The position numbers and the translations under genes were made by a program. Shown here in pieces: positions 8,394 to 17,379 of a stretch of DNA of 64,000 bases. Each line of letters begins with the position of its first letter. Position 1 is the stretch's first letter. The notes beneath the pieces were generated by a model. It was not told the origin of the DNA, did no database searches, and saw nothing but the letters and a program-made list of their open reading frames with translations. The stretch comes from Pseudomonas izuensis (GTDB lineage: Bacteria; Pseudomonadota; Gammaproteobacteria; Pseudomonadales; Pseudomonadaceae), in NCBI RefSeq assembly GCF_009861505.1, contig NZ_WTFT01000025.1, positions 135,451 through 199,450 on the forward strand, given 5' to 3'.

Positions 8394-9511
8394 CAGTGCG
8401 TCTCCTCTAGCTGTTCGCGGGCCAACGCCGCCACCAATCGCTGTGCCCACAGTGCTCGCCCACCCAGTTGAGTGGCCAGCAGTCGGGCGCGTCGGTAGAA
8501 CAGTTGGGTGTCGCTTTCCCAGGTAAAACCAATGCCACCAAACAACTCGACGGCCGCCTCGGCGGCTACATTAAGAACATCACTGGCGGCCAATCGCGCC
8601 CCGGCAGCGGCACGCGGCAATTGATCGGGCGCTTGAGTCAAGGCCCAGGCACCGTAATAGCAATGGCTGCGAGCCAACTGAATTTTTACGTACACATCGG
8701 CCAAAGCATGCTTGACCGCCTGATAACCCCCGACAGGACGGTTGAAAGCCTTGCGCGTCTTGACATAGTCAAGTGTCATCGCCAAGGCGGCTTCCGCCGC
8801 GCCCAATTGCTCGAACGCGGTCAACACGGCACTGGCGTCCAGCGCCCGCTCACTCAGGGCTCGCCAATCCTGCCCAGCTGCCAGAGGTGTTGCCAGCGCA
8901 TTGGCAAAATGAATATCGGCATGCCGGCGAATTCGGTCGATTGACTCTACTGTTACGAGGCTGACGCCCTCAGCACCGGCGCGTACTTGCCACCAGCCAG
9001 GCTGATTCTGCTCATCGAGCGCCGATACAATGAACACATCGGCCAAGGGTGCATCGGCAACCATGGCCTTGATACCACTCAGCCGCCCTGCCGTTACCCG
9101 AGCCGTCGGTACTTCAACCCAACTGCGCTGGCCGCGCTCGGTGAAGGCCACAGTAGCAATCAGCTCGCCTGCAGCCAAAGCACCCAACAGTGACCTACAG
9201 CCTTCACACCCCAGGGCCTGCTGCAGAACCATACTGGCATGCTGCACGGAGCTGGCAAAAGGTATCGGCGCCAAGGTGCGACCAGCCTCTTCGGCCAGAA
9301 CACACCACTCCAGTGCCGACAAACCAAGGCCACCGTCTTCTTCGGCTATACCCGCCGCAGGCCAGCCCAATTCAACGATCGAGCGCCACAGCGCCTGATC
9401 GTGGGTGACATTGGACTCCAGCAGCGACCGGGCACCGGTCAGGCTGTTGGCAAATACACGCCTGGCCTGGTCGCGCAGTTGCTCTTGATCGGCAGAAAAA
9501 TCGAAATTCAT
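8393..9511 (-). CDS. Acyl-CoA dehydrogenase, small-type partner
   Basis: The 372-residue acyl-CoA dehydrogenase starts MNFDFSADQEQLRDQARRVF and contains LGLSALEWCVLAEEAGRTLAPIPF, a TRKAFNRPVGGYQAVKH FAD-contact segment near residue 250, and GGIGFTWESDTQLFYRRAR near the C-terminus. It is translationally coupled to the following large-type dehydrogenase and lies 2 bases after the FadB-like gene. It is very similar in architecture to the product of 21641-22744, so the island carries two such pairs. The likely substrate is a branched or ring-derived acyl-CoA (inference). Confidence 0.9.
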   Translation of the reverse strand: MNFDFSADQEQLRDQARRVFANSLTGARSLLESNVTHDQALWRSIVELGWPAAGIAEEDGGLGLSALEWCVLAEEAGRTLAPIPFASSVQHASMVLQQALGCEGCRSLLGALAAGELIATVAFTERGQRSWVEVPTARVTAGRLSGIKAMVADAPLADVFIVSALDEQNQPGWWQVRAGAEGVSLVTVESIDRIRRHADIHFANALATPLAAGQDWRALSERALDASAVLTAFEQLGAAEAALAMTLDYVKTRKAFNRPVGGYQAVKHALADVYVKIQLARSHCYYGAWALTQAPDQLPRAAAGARLAASDVLNVAAEAAVELFGGIGFTWESDTQLFYRRARLLATQLGGRALWAQRLVAALAREQLEETH

Positions 9512-9513
9512 GT

Positions 9514-11670
9514 TCAGGCTCCACTGCCACGTGGGTAGAAACGCTCGCCCCGTATGGCACGCTCACGCAACCAGGCCGATGGTCGGAAGTGCTCACCAGC
9601 AATCTGGCTCAAATAATCGCAGCGTTCGACAAACACATCGGCACCGACTGTATCAATCAAGCTGAAAACGCCGCCGGTCCAGCTTGGGAAACCAATTCCC
9701 AAAATTGAGCCCACATCGCCTTCGGCAGGATCGGCGATCACGCCCTCCTCCATGCAGCGCGCAGCTTCCAGTGCCTGCGAATACAGCATGCGCTGCTTGA
9801 TTTGCTCCACTGAAGGTTGCTCGGCGAGCGGCGGATAAACCTCGGCAAGTCCGGCCCACAAGGCGCGTTTTCCGTCCGGATAGTCGTAGAAACCCTTGCC
9901 AACGCGGCGGCCGATTCGGCCAAGGTCGTCGCAAAAGCGTTGCTGTACAGCAAAGCCCGGGGACGGTTTCCACTGTGCGCCCAAGGCACTGCGTTCAGCC
10001 TTGGCAGCCTTGTAACCGTTCTCCAGACCAATATCGTCCATCAAGCACAGCGGCCCCATGGGAAAACCGGCCAATTTCGCCGCATTATCGATCAACGCTG
10101 GCTTGACACCTGCCGCGAGCATTGCCAGCACATCTTGCAAATAAGCGGCGATGACACGCGAGGTGAAGAAACCACGTGAATCTTTCACTACGATAGGTGT
10201 TTTGCGCAGCAGGCGGATGTAATCAAGAGCATGCGCCAGAGTTTGTTCACTGGTCTGCTCACCGACCACCACTTCGACCAGCGGCATGCGGTCCACCGGT
10301 GAGAAGAAATGCAGGCCAATGAAACCGGTTGGTGCCGAAAGATCCCGGGCCATGTCGCTGATTGGCAACGTTGAGGTATTGGAAGCCAGGATTGCTCCGG
10401 GGCGCAAATGCGCCTGCGCTTGAGCAAACACCTCCGCCTTCACCTTGAGGTCTTCGAATACTGCCTCGACCACCAGGTCGCAATCGCCCAGTGCAGCGTA
10501 GTCACCGGTAGTCTGTATGCGCTGCAGAATCGCATCGGCAGTCGCTTGTTGCATGCGACCTTTGGCAATGCGCTTGGCAAACTCGTTCGCCAGGCGCTGC
10601 TTACCGTTGGCAGCCTGCTCGGCACTGGCATCGAGCAGTACCACTTCAAGACCCGCTATCGAAGAGCTGTGGGCAATACCTGCTCCCATCAAGCCCGCGC
10701 CTATGACACCTATCTTGCGCAAGCTGGCAGGGACGATGTCTTTCGGCCGACGGCTGAGTTTCTCCAGCTCGCCCTTGTTGACGAACAGGGTACGCACCAT
10801 GTTGCACGCCGTAGGGTCCATGACCAACTTGGCGAACTCACACGCCTCAATGTGCAGGCCTGCATCAATAGGCACCGCTGTGCCGCGGGCCACAGCATTA
10901 AGCAAGGCAATCGGGGCCGGCAGATTGCGGCCAGTGTCACGAGCGATGTGGGTGGCGGTCAGGTTGTAGAGGTTACCCAGTTCGACATCAGCGAAACCGG
11001 CGCCACCGGGGACCTGGAAACCTTTCCTGTCCCAAGGCTGCTGGGCATCGCCCTGTTCCAGGATCCAGGCTTTGGCAGTTGCCAGAAGCTGGTCTTGCGC
11101 AACGACTTGATGCACGACACCTTTTTCCAGCGCCGCCTGTGGACCCAACAGGGCGCCCTTGAGCATCAGTGGCAACGCTTGTGCGACGCCAATCAGACGC
11201 GGCAGACGCTGGCTGCCGCCGGCACCGGGCATCAAACCGAGCGTTGCCTCCGGCAACCCCAGCAGGATTTTGGGATTATCCACTACCACACGATGCTGGC
11301 ACGCCAGCGCAATTTCAAGGCCGCCCCCGAGTGCCGATCCATTGATTGCAGCTACGAAAGGTTTGCCGCAGGTTTCCAGCTTGCGCAGCAGCGGGCTAAA
11401 CGCCGTGGCCATCGCAAACGCTTCTTCTGTCGATATATCGCGGGCCAGGTCACGAACGATCTGTTTAAGATCACCGCCAGCGACGAAATCTTTTTTCGCT
11501 GAGGTGATGATCACACCGCGCACGCTCGTGTCACCGGTTACCCGGTTGACGACTTCGGCCAGCTCATCGCGCAATTGTGTAGTGATGGTATTGGCCGATT
11601 GGCCAGGAACATCCAGGGTGACCACGGCGATACCCGCGTCATCCAGGCAATACTGAATACTTTCGAACAT
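9514..11670 (-). CDS. FadB-like enoyl-CoA hydratase / 3-hydroxyacyl-CoA dehydrogenase fusion
   Basis: The 718-residue bifunctional protein has an N-terminal crotonase domain (about residues 1-200; ALGGGLEIALACQHRV supplies the oxyanion region and LPEATLGLMPGAGG carries the glutamates). A 3-hydroxyacyl-CoA dehydrogenase follows, with the NAD fold IGVIGAGLMGAGIAH near residue 320, VVEAVFEDLKVK, and the HFFSPVDRMPLVEVV histidine region. The C-terminal dehydrogenase domain is present. It hydrates enoyl-CoA and oxidises the 3-hydroxyacyl-CoA, and should work with the thiolase gene 30 bases upstream. Length is normal for FadB/FadJ-type fusions. It is cluster-specific rather than the housekeeping FadBA pair, judged by its neighbours. 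Confidence 0.92.
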   Translation of the reverse strand: MFESIQYCLDDAGIAVVTLDVPGQSANTITTQLRDELAEVVNRVTGDTSVRGVIITSAKKDFVAGGDLKQIVRDLARDISTEEAFAMATAFSPLLRKLETCGKPFVAAINGSALGGGLEIALACQHRVVVDNPKILLGLPEATLGLMPGAGGSQRLPRLIGVAQALPLMLKGALLGPQAALEKGVVHQVVAQDQLLATAKAWILEQGDAQQPWDRKGFQVPGGAGFADVELGNLYNLTATHIARDTGRNLPAPIALLNAVARGTAVPIDAGLHIEACEFAKLVMDPTACNMVRTLFVNKGELEKLSRRPKDIVPASLRKIGVIGAGLMGAGIAHSSSIAGLEVVLLDASAEQAANGKQRLANEFAKRIAKGRMQQATADAILQRIQTTGDYAALGDCDLVVEAVFEDLKVKAEVFAQAQAHLRPGAILASNTSTLPISDMARDLSAPTGFIGLHFFSPVDRMPLVEVVVGEQTSEQTLAHALDYIRLLRKTPIVVKDSRGFFTSRVIAAYLQDVLAMLAAGVKPALIDNAAKLAGFPMGPLCLMDDIGLENGYKAAKAERSALGAQWKPSPGFAVQQRFCDDLGRIGRRVGKGFYDYPDGKRALWAGLAEVYPPLAEQPSVEQIKQRMLYSQALEAARCMEEGVIADPAEGDVGSILGIGFPSWTGGVFSLIDTVGADVFVERCDYLSQIAGEHFRPSAWLRERAIRGERFYPRGSGA

Positions 11671-11700
11671 GGAAATGCCCTGCTCCGTGAAGTGAGGTCT

Positions 11701-12909
11701 TCAGACGCGCTCGATGATCGTCGCTGCGCCCATACCGATGCCGACGCACAAGGTGACCAGCGCAGTGCCGGCGCCGCTGCGCTCCAATTCGTCCAGGGCA
11801 GTGCCCACTAACATGGCGCCTGTGGCGCCCAGCGGATGGCCCAGGGCGATTGCTCCACCGTTAACGTTGATCCGATCGTGAGAAATGTTCAGTACTCGCA
11901 TGTATTCGAGTACTACCGATGCGAAGGCCTCATTGAGTTCGAACAGGTCGATGTCGGCCACACTCATACCGGCGCGTTTAAGGGCTCTCAACGAAGCAGG
12001 TGCCGGGCCATCGAGCATGATGGTCGGGTCAGAACCAATGGAGGCAAAGCTGCGGATGCGTGCCCGTGGCTTGAGGCCCAGACGCTCACCCGCTTCGCGA
12101 CTGCCTACCAGCACTGCGGCGGCGCCGTCGACGATCCCCGAAGAGTTACCGGCAGTGTGCACGTGGTCGATCTCGAAGACTTCCGGGTATTTCTGCAACG
12201 CAATGGCGTCATAGCCGCCCAGCGTGCCCATCTGTGCAAACGCAGGTTGAAGTGCGGCAAGGTCTTCGGCACGTGTTTCAGGGCGCAGGTGTTCGTCACG
12301 CTTGAGCAGCGTGCTACCGAGCGCATCCACTACCGGGATCACCGAGCCGGTAAACCGGCCTTCATTCCAAGCCCTGGCAGCGCGTTCCTGACTATGCAGC
12401 GCATAACGGTCAACATCGGCACGGCTAAATCCTGAACGGGTTGCGATCAGATCAGCACCTATGCCTTGAGGCGCAAAGTAAGTGCCATAAGCCACTGCCG
12501 GGTCACGTGCCCATGCGCTGCCCTGAGAGCCCATCGGCACTCTGGACATGGACTCGACCCCGCCACCAATAGCCAGGCCGAGTTGACCGGCCATTACTTG
12601 ACCTGCCACCAGGTTGATCGCATCAAGGCCCGAGGAGCAAGCACGATCGACATGAAAGCCAGGCACCGTCTGGTCGTAGCCGGCCATCAGGATTGCCGGA
12701 CGAGTCAGGTTCGAACCCTGCTCGCCAAACGGTGTGACGATGCCGAACCCAACCTCCTCTACTTCACGCGTATCCAGCTGGTTGCGCCGTTGCACCGCAC
12801 GCAGCACCTGGGCGGCGAGCTCCACTGACGGCACGGCGTGCAATCCGCCATTGGCGCGACCGCGGCCGCGAGGCGTGCGTACATGATCAAATATATAGGC
12901 ATCAACCAC
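11701..12909 (-). CDS. Acetyl-CoA acyltransferase (thiolase)
   Basis: The 402-residue product is a thiolase: nucleophilic cysteine in DRACSSGLDAINL near residue 90, NVNGGAIALGHPLGATGAML with the histidine near residue 350, and the C-terminal CVGIGMGAATIIERV with the second cysteine. It cleaves 3-ketoacyl-CoA to acetyl-CoA (or propionyl-CoA) and a shortened acyl-CoA. The GTG at 12909 is preferred because GGGAGAGAG lies just upstream and VVDAYIFDHVRTPRG is the family N-terminus. It opens the leftward unit thiolase-FadB-dehydrogenase pair and has a palindrome copy about 60 bases upstream. Confidence 0.92.
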   Translation of the reverse strand: MVDAYIFDHVRTPRGRGRANGGLHAVPSVELAAQVLRAVQRRNQLDTREVEEVGFGIVTPFGEQGSNLTRPAILMAGYDQTVPGFHVDRACSSGLDAINLVAGQVMAGQLGLAIGGGVESMSRVPMGSQGSAWARDPAVAYGTYFAPQGIGADLIATRSGFSRADVDRYALHSQERAARAWNEGRFTGSVIPVVDALGSTLLKRDEHLRPETRAEDLAALQPAFAQMGTLGGYDAIALQKYPEVFEIDHVHTAGNSSGIVDGAAAVLVGSREAGERLGLKPRARIRSFASIGSDPTIMLDGPAPASLRALKRAGMSVADIDLFELNEAFASVVLEYMRVLNISHDRINVNGGAIALGHPLGATGAMLVGTALDELERSGAGTALVTLCVGIGMGAATIIERV

Positions 12910-12965
12910 CGTCTCTCTCCCAATCTGATTCAACCCGTCCAGCACAAGACAATGCGCCGATATTC

Positions 12966-12991
12966 ATATCAATCATATATATGGTTGATAT
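12966..12991. promoter_or_regulatory. Candidate operator in a 26-bp dyad upstream of the thiolase
   Basis: ATATCAATCAT and ATGGTTGATAT flank a four-base centre (one arm mismatch). The core AATCAT-N4-ATGgTT is at 12971-12986, about 62 bases before the thiolase start and close to the 3' end of the convergent-facing TetR gene's intergenic space. Confidence 0.6.
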
Positions 12992-13032
12992 GATAAACAA
13001 CCACCACTGACAATCACCCGATGCTTTGGCGC

Positions 13033-13743
13033 TTATGACTGGCACAACAGGCTGTGAAGCATGTGCGCCACCTCCTGCAAAGTACTCTCGTCGCCCAGAT
13101 ACTGCGGGCGTTCCATGGCAATGGAGCGCACAAGCAGATGCAAGGTGCGGCAAAACAGATAGAGGGACTTTTCAGGATCGAAAACCCGGATGTGCCCGCA
13201 GAAGCGCTCAAAGAGCAACCGAGCCGAACCATCCAGCGGCGGCATGTAGTTATCTTCCCTGGGCAACAGTCGCAGCTGTTCGTAATAGCGCACCTGACGG
13301 CTGTTGGTTTCAGGATCAAGCAAATGCAAGCGATGGCGCAGAGCCAATGCATGGCGTGTGATCACACAAACACCATCGAACAGTGACGCATTGGGGGGCA
13401 GCTCGAAAACATCGGCCTGCATCTGCCGACCCGTTTCATCGCAATAATCGGCAAACAACAGGTCCACCAGGCTGTCCATGCTGGGGAAGTATTCGTAGAT
13501 CGAACTGGCCGCGACACCGGCAAATTCCGACAAGCGGAGCAAGGTCAGGGCAGGACGCCCTTCTTGCTCCAGCAAACGTCGCGCAGCTTGCTTGAGCGCT
13601 ATGACGAGCGCTTCCGATCGCGCTTGACGTGGCCGTTTGCGCAACTGACCGAAGTGTTCAAGGGCCTGACCGGCCTCGGCCAGATGGGCGACAGGCGGAA
13701 TAGGGTCGCCTGATGGGGTGAGGTTTCGAGGAAAGTATCCCAT
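13033..13743 (-). CDS. TetR family transcriptional regulator
   Basis: The 236-residue protein has an unusually long N-terminal arm (about 40 residues, basic at RKRPRQARSE). A TetR helix-turn-helix follows at about residues 65-88 (LTLLRLSEFAGVAASSIYEYFPSMDSLVDLLF), then an all-helical ligand domain. It is divergent from the amidohydrolase gene at 13937 and upstream of the thiolase unit. TetR proteins usually repress and release DNA on binding an acyl-CoA or pathway intermediate. No copy of the AATCAT-N4-ATGATT palindrome occurs in its own upstream region, so it may recognise a different site. An AAGG site precedes the ATG. Confidence 0.88.
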   Translation of the reverse strand: MGYFPRNLTPSGDPIPPVAHLAEAGQALEHFGQLRKRPRQARSEALVIALKQAARRLLEQEGRPALTLLRLSEFAGVAASSIYEYFPSMDSLVDLLFADYCDETGRQMQADVFELPPNASLFDGVCVITRHALALRHRLHLLDPETNSRQVRYYEQLRLLPREDNYMPPLDGSARLLFERFCGHIRVFDPEKSLYLFCRTLHLLVRSIAMERPQYLGDESTLQEVAHMLHSLLCQS

Positions 13744-13936
13744 GACAAAGCCTTCTGGCCGACGCTTCGGGAAAGAACCCGGAGGTGCGCGCTGAGTATT
13801 TTTTAAATTTCTTATATTTCAGCCAATTAGCCCACCTCTCGAAGGAGTGAAATCCGGATAGGGGCTAATCAGCTAGATGAATATCATGAAAAGGCGCCGG
13901 AGACAAAAACAACAGATGCCTGCCTGAGGGTCCCGC

Positions 13937-15190
13937 ATGGACAAAAACTACGACTTGATACTTAAAGGTGGTCGAGTAATCGATCCTACCAACCAACTGG
14001 ACGGTGTTCACGACTTGGCCGTAAAGGCCGGTCGCATCGTCGCCATAGAGGCGCATCTGGACCCCAGCCAGGCCATCAAGGTAATCGACGTCCGCCATAA
14101 GCTTGTCATCCCCGGCATGATCGACCCGCATGCTCATGTATTTCGTTACATCACTGGTGTCTTGGGCATGGACGCCGACTGGGTGGGGGTGCAGTCCGGC
14201 GTAACGACATTGGTGGAGCAAGGCGGCGTTAGTGCTGCCACCCTGCCCGGTTTCGTAGAGTATGTGGTCAATGCCAAGGCCAACCGTGTCCATGCATTCC
14301 TCGCGCCCTATGCAGCCGGAGGTGTTGGTGGCTTTTCTTACCCAGACCAGTTCACCCCCGGCACCATTGATGTCGAAGCCACGCTTAAGGCATTCGAAGC
14401 AAACCCGCAGGTGGCCAAGGGCATGAAGTTCTGGGCCGAACAAGCCAGCCTAATGAAATTCGGCGAGGCTTCGATTCGCAAGGTTCGAACCATCGTCGAT
14501 CAGGCCCGGGTGCCGATGTACGTACACATGGGCGAACTGTGGCGCTTACCGGCGGAAGTTCATGCGCAATTTCCGGCTGAAAAGGTGCTGGAGACCGTAC
14601 TGCCGTTCATGCGTGCCGGCGATATTTTTGCCCACGCCTATACCGATCGCCTGGGTGGATTTTTCAATGCCGACGGCTCGGTACGTTCGCTGGTTCGCCA
14701 AGCTATCGCCAGCGGAATTCATATCGATCTGGGTTACGGTGCGGCGACCAATTTCAATTTGGTCCGCCAAGGTCTTGAGCAGGACTTCCTGCCACAGACG
14801 CTGGGCGCCGATATCCATGCCTATAACACCGCAATCAAGGATCCCCACATCGATACCGGTGGGCGCGGACGATTCAATGGCCATCCTGGCGTAGCGGCCG
14901 GCATGAACCTGTTGATGGCCTTTGGCGTTCCACTGGAGCAGGTCATTCCCATGGCCACCTCAAATCCGGCACGGATCTTTCTGCGAGAGCAAGACGGCGT
15001 CGGTACGCTGAACATCGGTGCCGCGGCTGATATCACGGTACTCGACGATTTGCGCGGCCGCTGGCGATTGACCGATACCTCCGACGACCAAGTTATTACC
15101 GAACGTCTGTTGCAACCCAGCTTCTGCCTCAAGGACGGGCTGTACCATGCCGCCGACTCGGCCCTGTTATCGCTTCCGGAGCAAGTCTGA
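13937..15190 (+). CDS. Cyclic amidohydrolase / deacetylase family metallohydrolase
   Basis: The 417-residue product starts like dihydroorotase/deacetylase-type amidohydrolases (DLILKGGRVIDPTNQ, VIDVRHKLVIPGMIDPHAHVF). It has the HxH metal pair in DPHAHV, a candidate bridging lysine in KGMKFWAE, histidines in VHMGE and FAHAYT, and a C-terminal GAAADITVLDDL. It should hydrolyse a cyclic or acylated amide or a related C-N or C-O bond in the cytoplasm. The gene opens a rightward unit and overlaps the next gene by ATGA. Its presence among 2-hydroxyacid oxidising enzymes suggests it releases a hydroxy acid or a cyclic intermediate (inference). The precise substrate cannot be read from the sequence. 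Confidence 0.8.
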   Translation: MDKNYDLILKGGRVIDPTNQLDGVHDLAVKAGRIVAIEAHLDPSQAIKVIDVRHKLVIPGMIDPHAHVFRYITGVLGMDADWVGVQSGVTTLVEQGGVSAATLPGFVEYVVNAKANRVHAFLAPYAAGGVGGFSYPDQFTPGTIDVEATLKAFEANPQVAKGMKFWAEQASLMKFGEASIRKVRTIVDQARVPMYVHMGELWRLPAEVHAQFPAEKVLETVLPFMRAGDIFAHAYTDRLGGFFNADGSVRSLVRQAIASGIHIDLGYGAATNFNLVRQGLEQDFLPQTLGADIHAYNTAIKDPHIDTGGRGRFNGHPGVAAGMNLLMAFGVPLEQVIPMATSNPARIFLREQDGVGTLNIGAAADITVLDDLRGRWRLTDTSDDQVITERLLQPSFCLKDGLYHAADSALLSLPEQV

Positions 15191-16578
15191 TGAGCGGACT
15201 GTATGCCCATGATTTTGCTGACTTGCTTGAACCTTCGGCGATATTGAATGCCGATCAGGCCGCCCAGCGAATTGTGGCGCCCAGCAGGCCAGGGCAGGCG
15301 CTGCAGGTACGCTGCCTGCTGCGCCCAAACAGCACCGAACAAGTCAGTGCAATTCTCAAGCGCTGCCATTCAGCGGGCCAGCCCGTCACGGTGTTGGGAG
15401 GTTTGGGTGGCGGTGGTGGTTTCAGCCACCCCCATGAAGTCGCGATTTCCACAGAGCGCTTGAATGCCATCGAGCAAATCGATACCCGCTCCAGTACTGC
15501 CCTGGTGCAAGCTGGATGTGTACTGCAAACGCTGCATGAACGACTACAGGCTCTGGGTTTGGGTTATGGCGTCGACTATGGCGGGCGCGGCTCGGCAACC
15601 CTGGGCGGGAACATTGCCACCAATGCCGGCGGCAGTCAGGTGCTGCGCTACGGCATGACTCGCGAGCAAGTGCTTGGACTCGAAGTGGTGTTGGCCGATG
15701 GCACCGTCTTGTCATCGATAAATCGCATGCTCAAAAACAATGCAGGCTACGACCTCAAGCAGCTTTTCATCGGTAGCGAGGGCACCCTGGGTATTGTCAC
15801 CCGCGCGGTACTACGTTTGCGGCCGCTCCCTGTCAGCCAGAATACTGCATTGCTGGCATTACCCGGCTTCGACCACGTCACCGACCTGCTTGCCCATTGC
15901 CAGCGCAACTTTCCCGGCAGCCTGACGAGCTTTGAGGTGATGTGGAAGGGTTTCTATTGCGGCGCGATCCAAGGCCATGTCGCACCACTGCCCGCTGATC
16001 AGCCTTTCTATGTATTGGTTGAGACCAGCGGCGCTGACTCTCTGCGTGACAGCGAGCACTTCGAGATCACTATGCAGCAGGCGTTGGAGCACGAATGGGC
16101 AGTCGATGCCGTACTGGCCAGCTCCCAGGCTCAGCGCAATGCGTTGTGGGAGGTACGTGAGCGGGTGTTGTGGATCATGACTGCGCCAAGCTGGCATGTG
16201 TTCGACATCAGCCTGGCACCCTCGGCAATGTCAGATTACCTGCACACCATCGAGCAAAGGCTTGCCGGCCAGTGGCCGACTGCCGAACTGGTGGTTTTCG
16301 GCCATATCGCCGACGGCAATCTGCATGTATTCGTGCGCTTCCCTGAAAAAATGCCGGAACAGACCTACGAACAACTCTGCGCCCTGCTCTATCCGCCATT
16401 GAAGCCCTTGGGTGGCTCCATGGCTGCCGAACACGGTGTCGGCCAGAGCAAGGTCGCGCACCTGCATTACTCGCGCAACACCGAGGAAATGTCGCTGATG
16501 TACGCGCTCAAACGCAGCCTCGATCCCTTGAATATCCTCAACCCCGGCCGAGTGTTAGACACCCGGCGTCTAACCTGA
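15190..16578 (+). CDS. FAD-binding D-2-hydroxyacid dehydrogenase (GlcD/D-lactate type)
   Basis: The 462-residue protein has the vanillyl-alcohol-oxidase-type FAD domain: VTVLGGLGGGGGFSHP, then YGVDYGGRGSATLGGNIATNAGGSQVLRYGMTREQVLGLEVVLADG, and LFIGSEGTLGIVTRAVLRLRP. The C-terminal FAD-oxidase domain has VFGHIADGNLHVFVRFPE (metal and substrate histidines) and AAEHGVGQSK. Relatives oxidise D-2-hydroxy acids such as glycolate, D-lactate or D-2-hydroxyglutarate to 2-oxo acids. The start overlaps the preceding stop. An FMN-type L-2-hydroxyacid oxidase lies two genes downstream, so both stereoisomers of a hydroxy acid may be used. Confidence 0.88.
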   Translation: MSGLYAHDFADLLEPSAILNADQAAQRIVAPSRPGQALQVRCLLRPNSTEQVSAILKRCHSAGQPVTVLGGLGGGGGFSHPHEVAISTERLNAIEQIDTRSSTALVQAGCVLQTLHERLQALGLGYGVDYGGRGSATLGGNIATNAGGSQVLRYGMTREQVLGLEVVLADGTVLSSINRMLKNNAGYDLKQLFIGSEGTLGIVTRAVLRLRPLPVSQNTALLALPGFDHVTDLLAHCQRNFPGSLTSFEVMWKGFYCGAIQGHVAPLPADQPFYVLVETSGADSLRDSEHFEITMQQALEHEWAVDAVLASSQAQRNALWEVRERVLWIMTAPSWHVFDISLAPSAMSDYLHTIEQRLAGQWPTAELVVFGHIADGNLHVFVRFPEKMPEQTYEQLCALLYPPLKPLGGSMAAEHGVGQSKVAHLHYSRNTEEMSLMYALKRSLDPLNILNPGRVLDTRRLT

Positions 16579-16588
16579 GTATTTCCTT

Positions 16589-17377
16589 ATGCAAATCGAT
16601 ATGAGCGGACGTGTTGCCCTGATCACCGGCGGTAGCAAGGGATTGGGGTTTGCAAGTGCAGAGCGCTTCATCCGCAGTGGGGCACAAGTTGCGATAATTG
16701 CACGTGACTCAGTGCAACTGGATTCGGCAGTCGAACGACTCAATGCACTCGCGCCTGGCCAGGCTGCAGGGTTTACCTGCGACGTGACTCATGCCGAGCA
16801 AATCGAAGCAACCTTCGCCGCCGTCCAGGCACGCTTCGACAAAGTCGATATCTTGCTCAACAACGCCGGCGAACATGCCCACGGTGAGTTTGAGACGTTG
16901 ACCGATGCTCAGTGGCAACATGACCTGGACCTCAAGCTGTTTCCGGTCATCCGCTTCAGCCGCCTGGCCCTGCCGGGCATGAAGGAGCGACGCTGGGGGC
17001 GCATTCTCAACAGCATCAACGTGTTCGCCAAGGCGCCTCGTGCCAATACCGCGCCGACCTGCGTCAGCCGTGCGGCGACCATGGCTCTGACCAAGGCACT
17101 CGCCGGAGAGTGTGCCCCCTACAACGTACTGATCAATGCCCTGGCCATCGGGATTATCGAAAGTGATCAGTTCCGTCGTGGCTATGCCAACAGCGACGGT
17201 AGCCAATCCTACGATCAATATATGCAAGCGAAGGCTGTCAGCCTGGGCATCCCGCTGCAACGTGCCGGGCAACCTCGGGAATTCGCCGATCTAGCCTGCT
17301 TCCTCGCCAGTGATGCAGGCTCCTTCATCACTGGCAGCGTCATCAACGTCGACGGCGGCATGTGCCCGGTGGTGTGA
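16589..17377 (+). CDS. Short-chain dehydrogenase/reductase with altered catalytic residues
   Basis: The 262-residue protein has the classical SDR cofactor motif LITGGSKGLGFASA and LLNNAGEHAHG, and ends with the family FITGSVINVDGG. The active-site region is unusual. Where SDRs have Tyr-x-x-x-Lys (typically YxxSKAA), this reads TCVSRAAT, so Tyr is replaced by Thr and Lys by Arg; the preceding Ser in ILNSIN is kept. It may act in a different reaction or bind NAD(P) without classical catalysis. It lies 10 bases after the FAD dehydrogenase and 2 bases before the FMN oxidase gene. Confidence 0.85.
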   Translation: MQIDMSGRVALITGGSKGLGFASAERFIRSGAQVAIIARDSVQLDSAVERLNALAPGQAAGFTCDVTHAEQIEATFAAVQARFDKVDILLNNAGEHAHGEFETLTDAQWQHDLDLKLFPVIRFSRLALPGMKERRWGRILNSINVFAKAPRANTAPTCVSRAATMALTKALAGECAPYNVLINALAIGIIESDQFRRGYANSDGSQSYDQYMQAKAVSLGIPLQRAGQPREFADLACFLASDAGSFITGSVINVDGGMCPVV

Positions 17378-17379
17378 GC

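Noticed and set aside
10408..11502. Rightward 364-codon frame opposite the FadB-like gene
   Set aside because: It is a shadow of the FadB-like coding region, with no ribosome site or domain.
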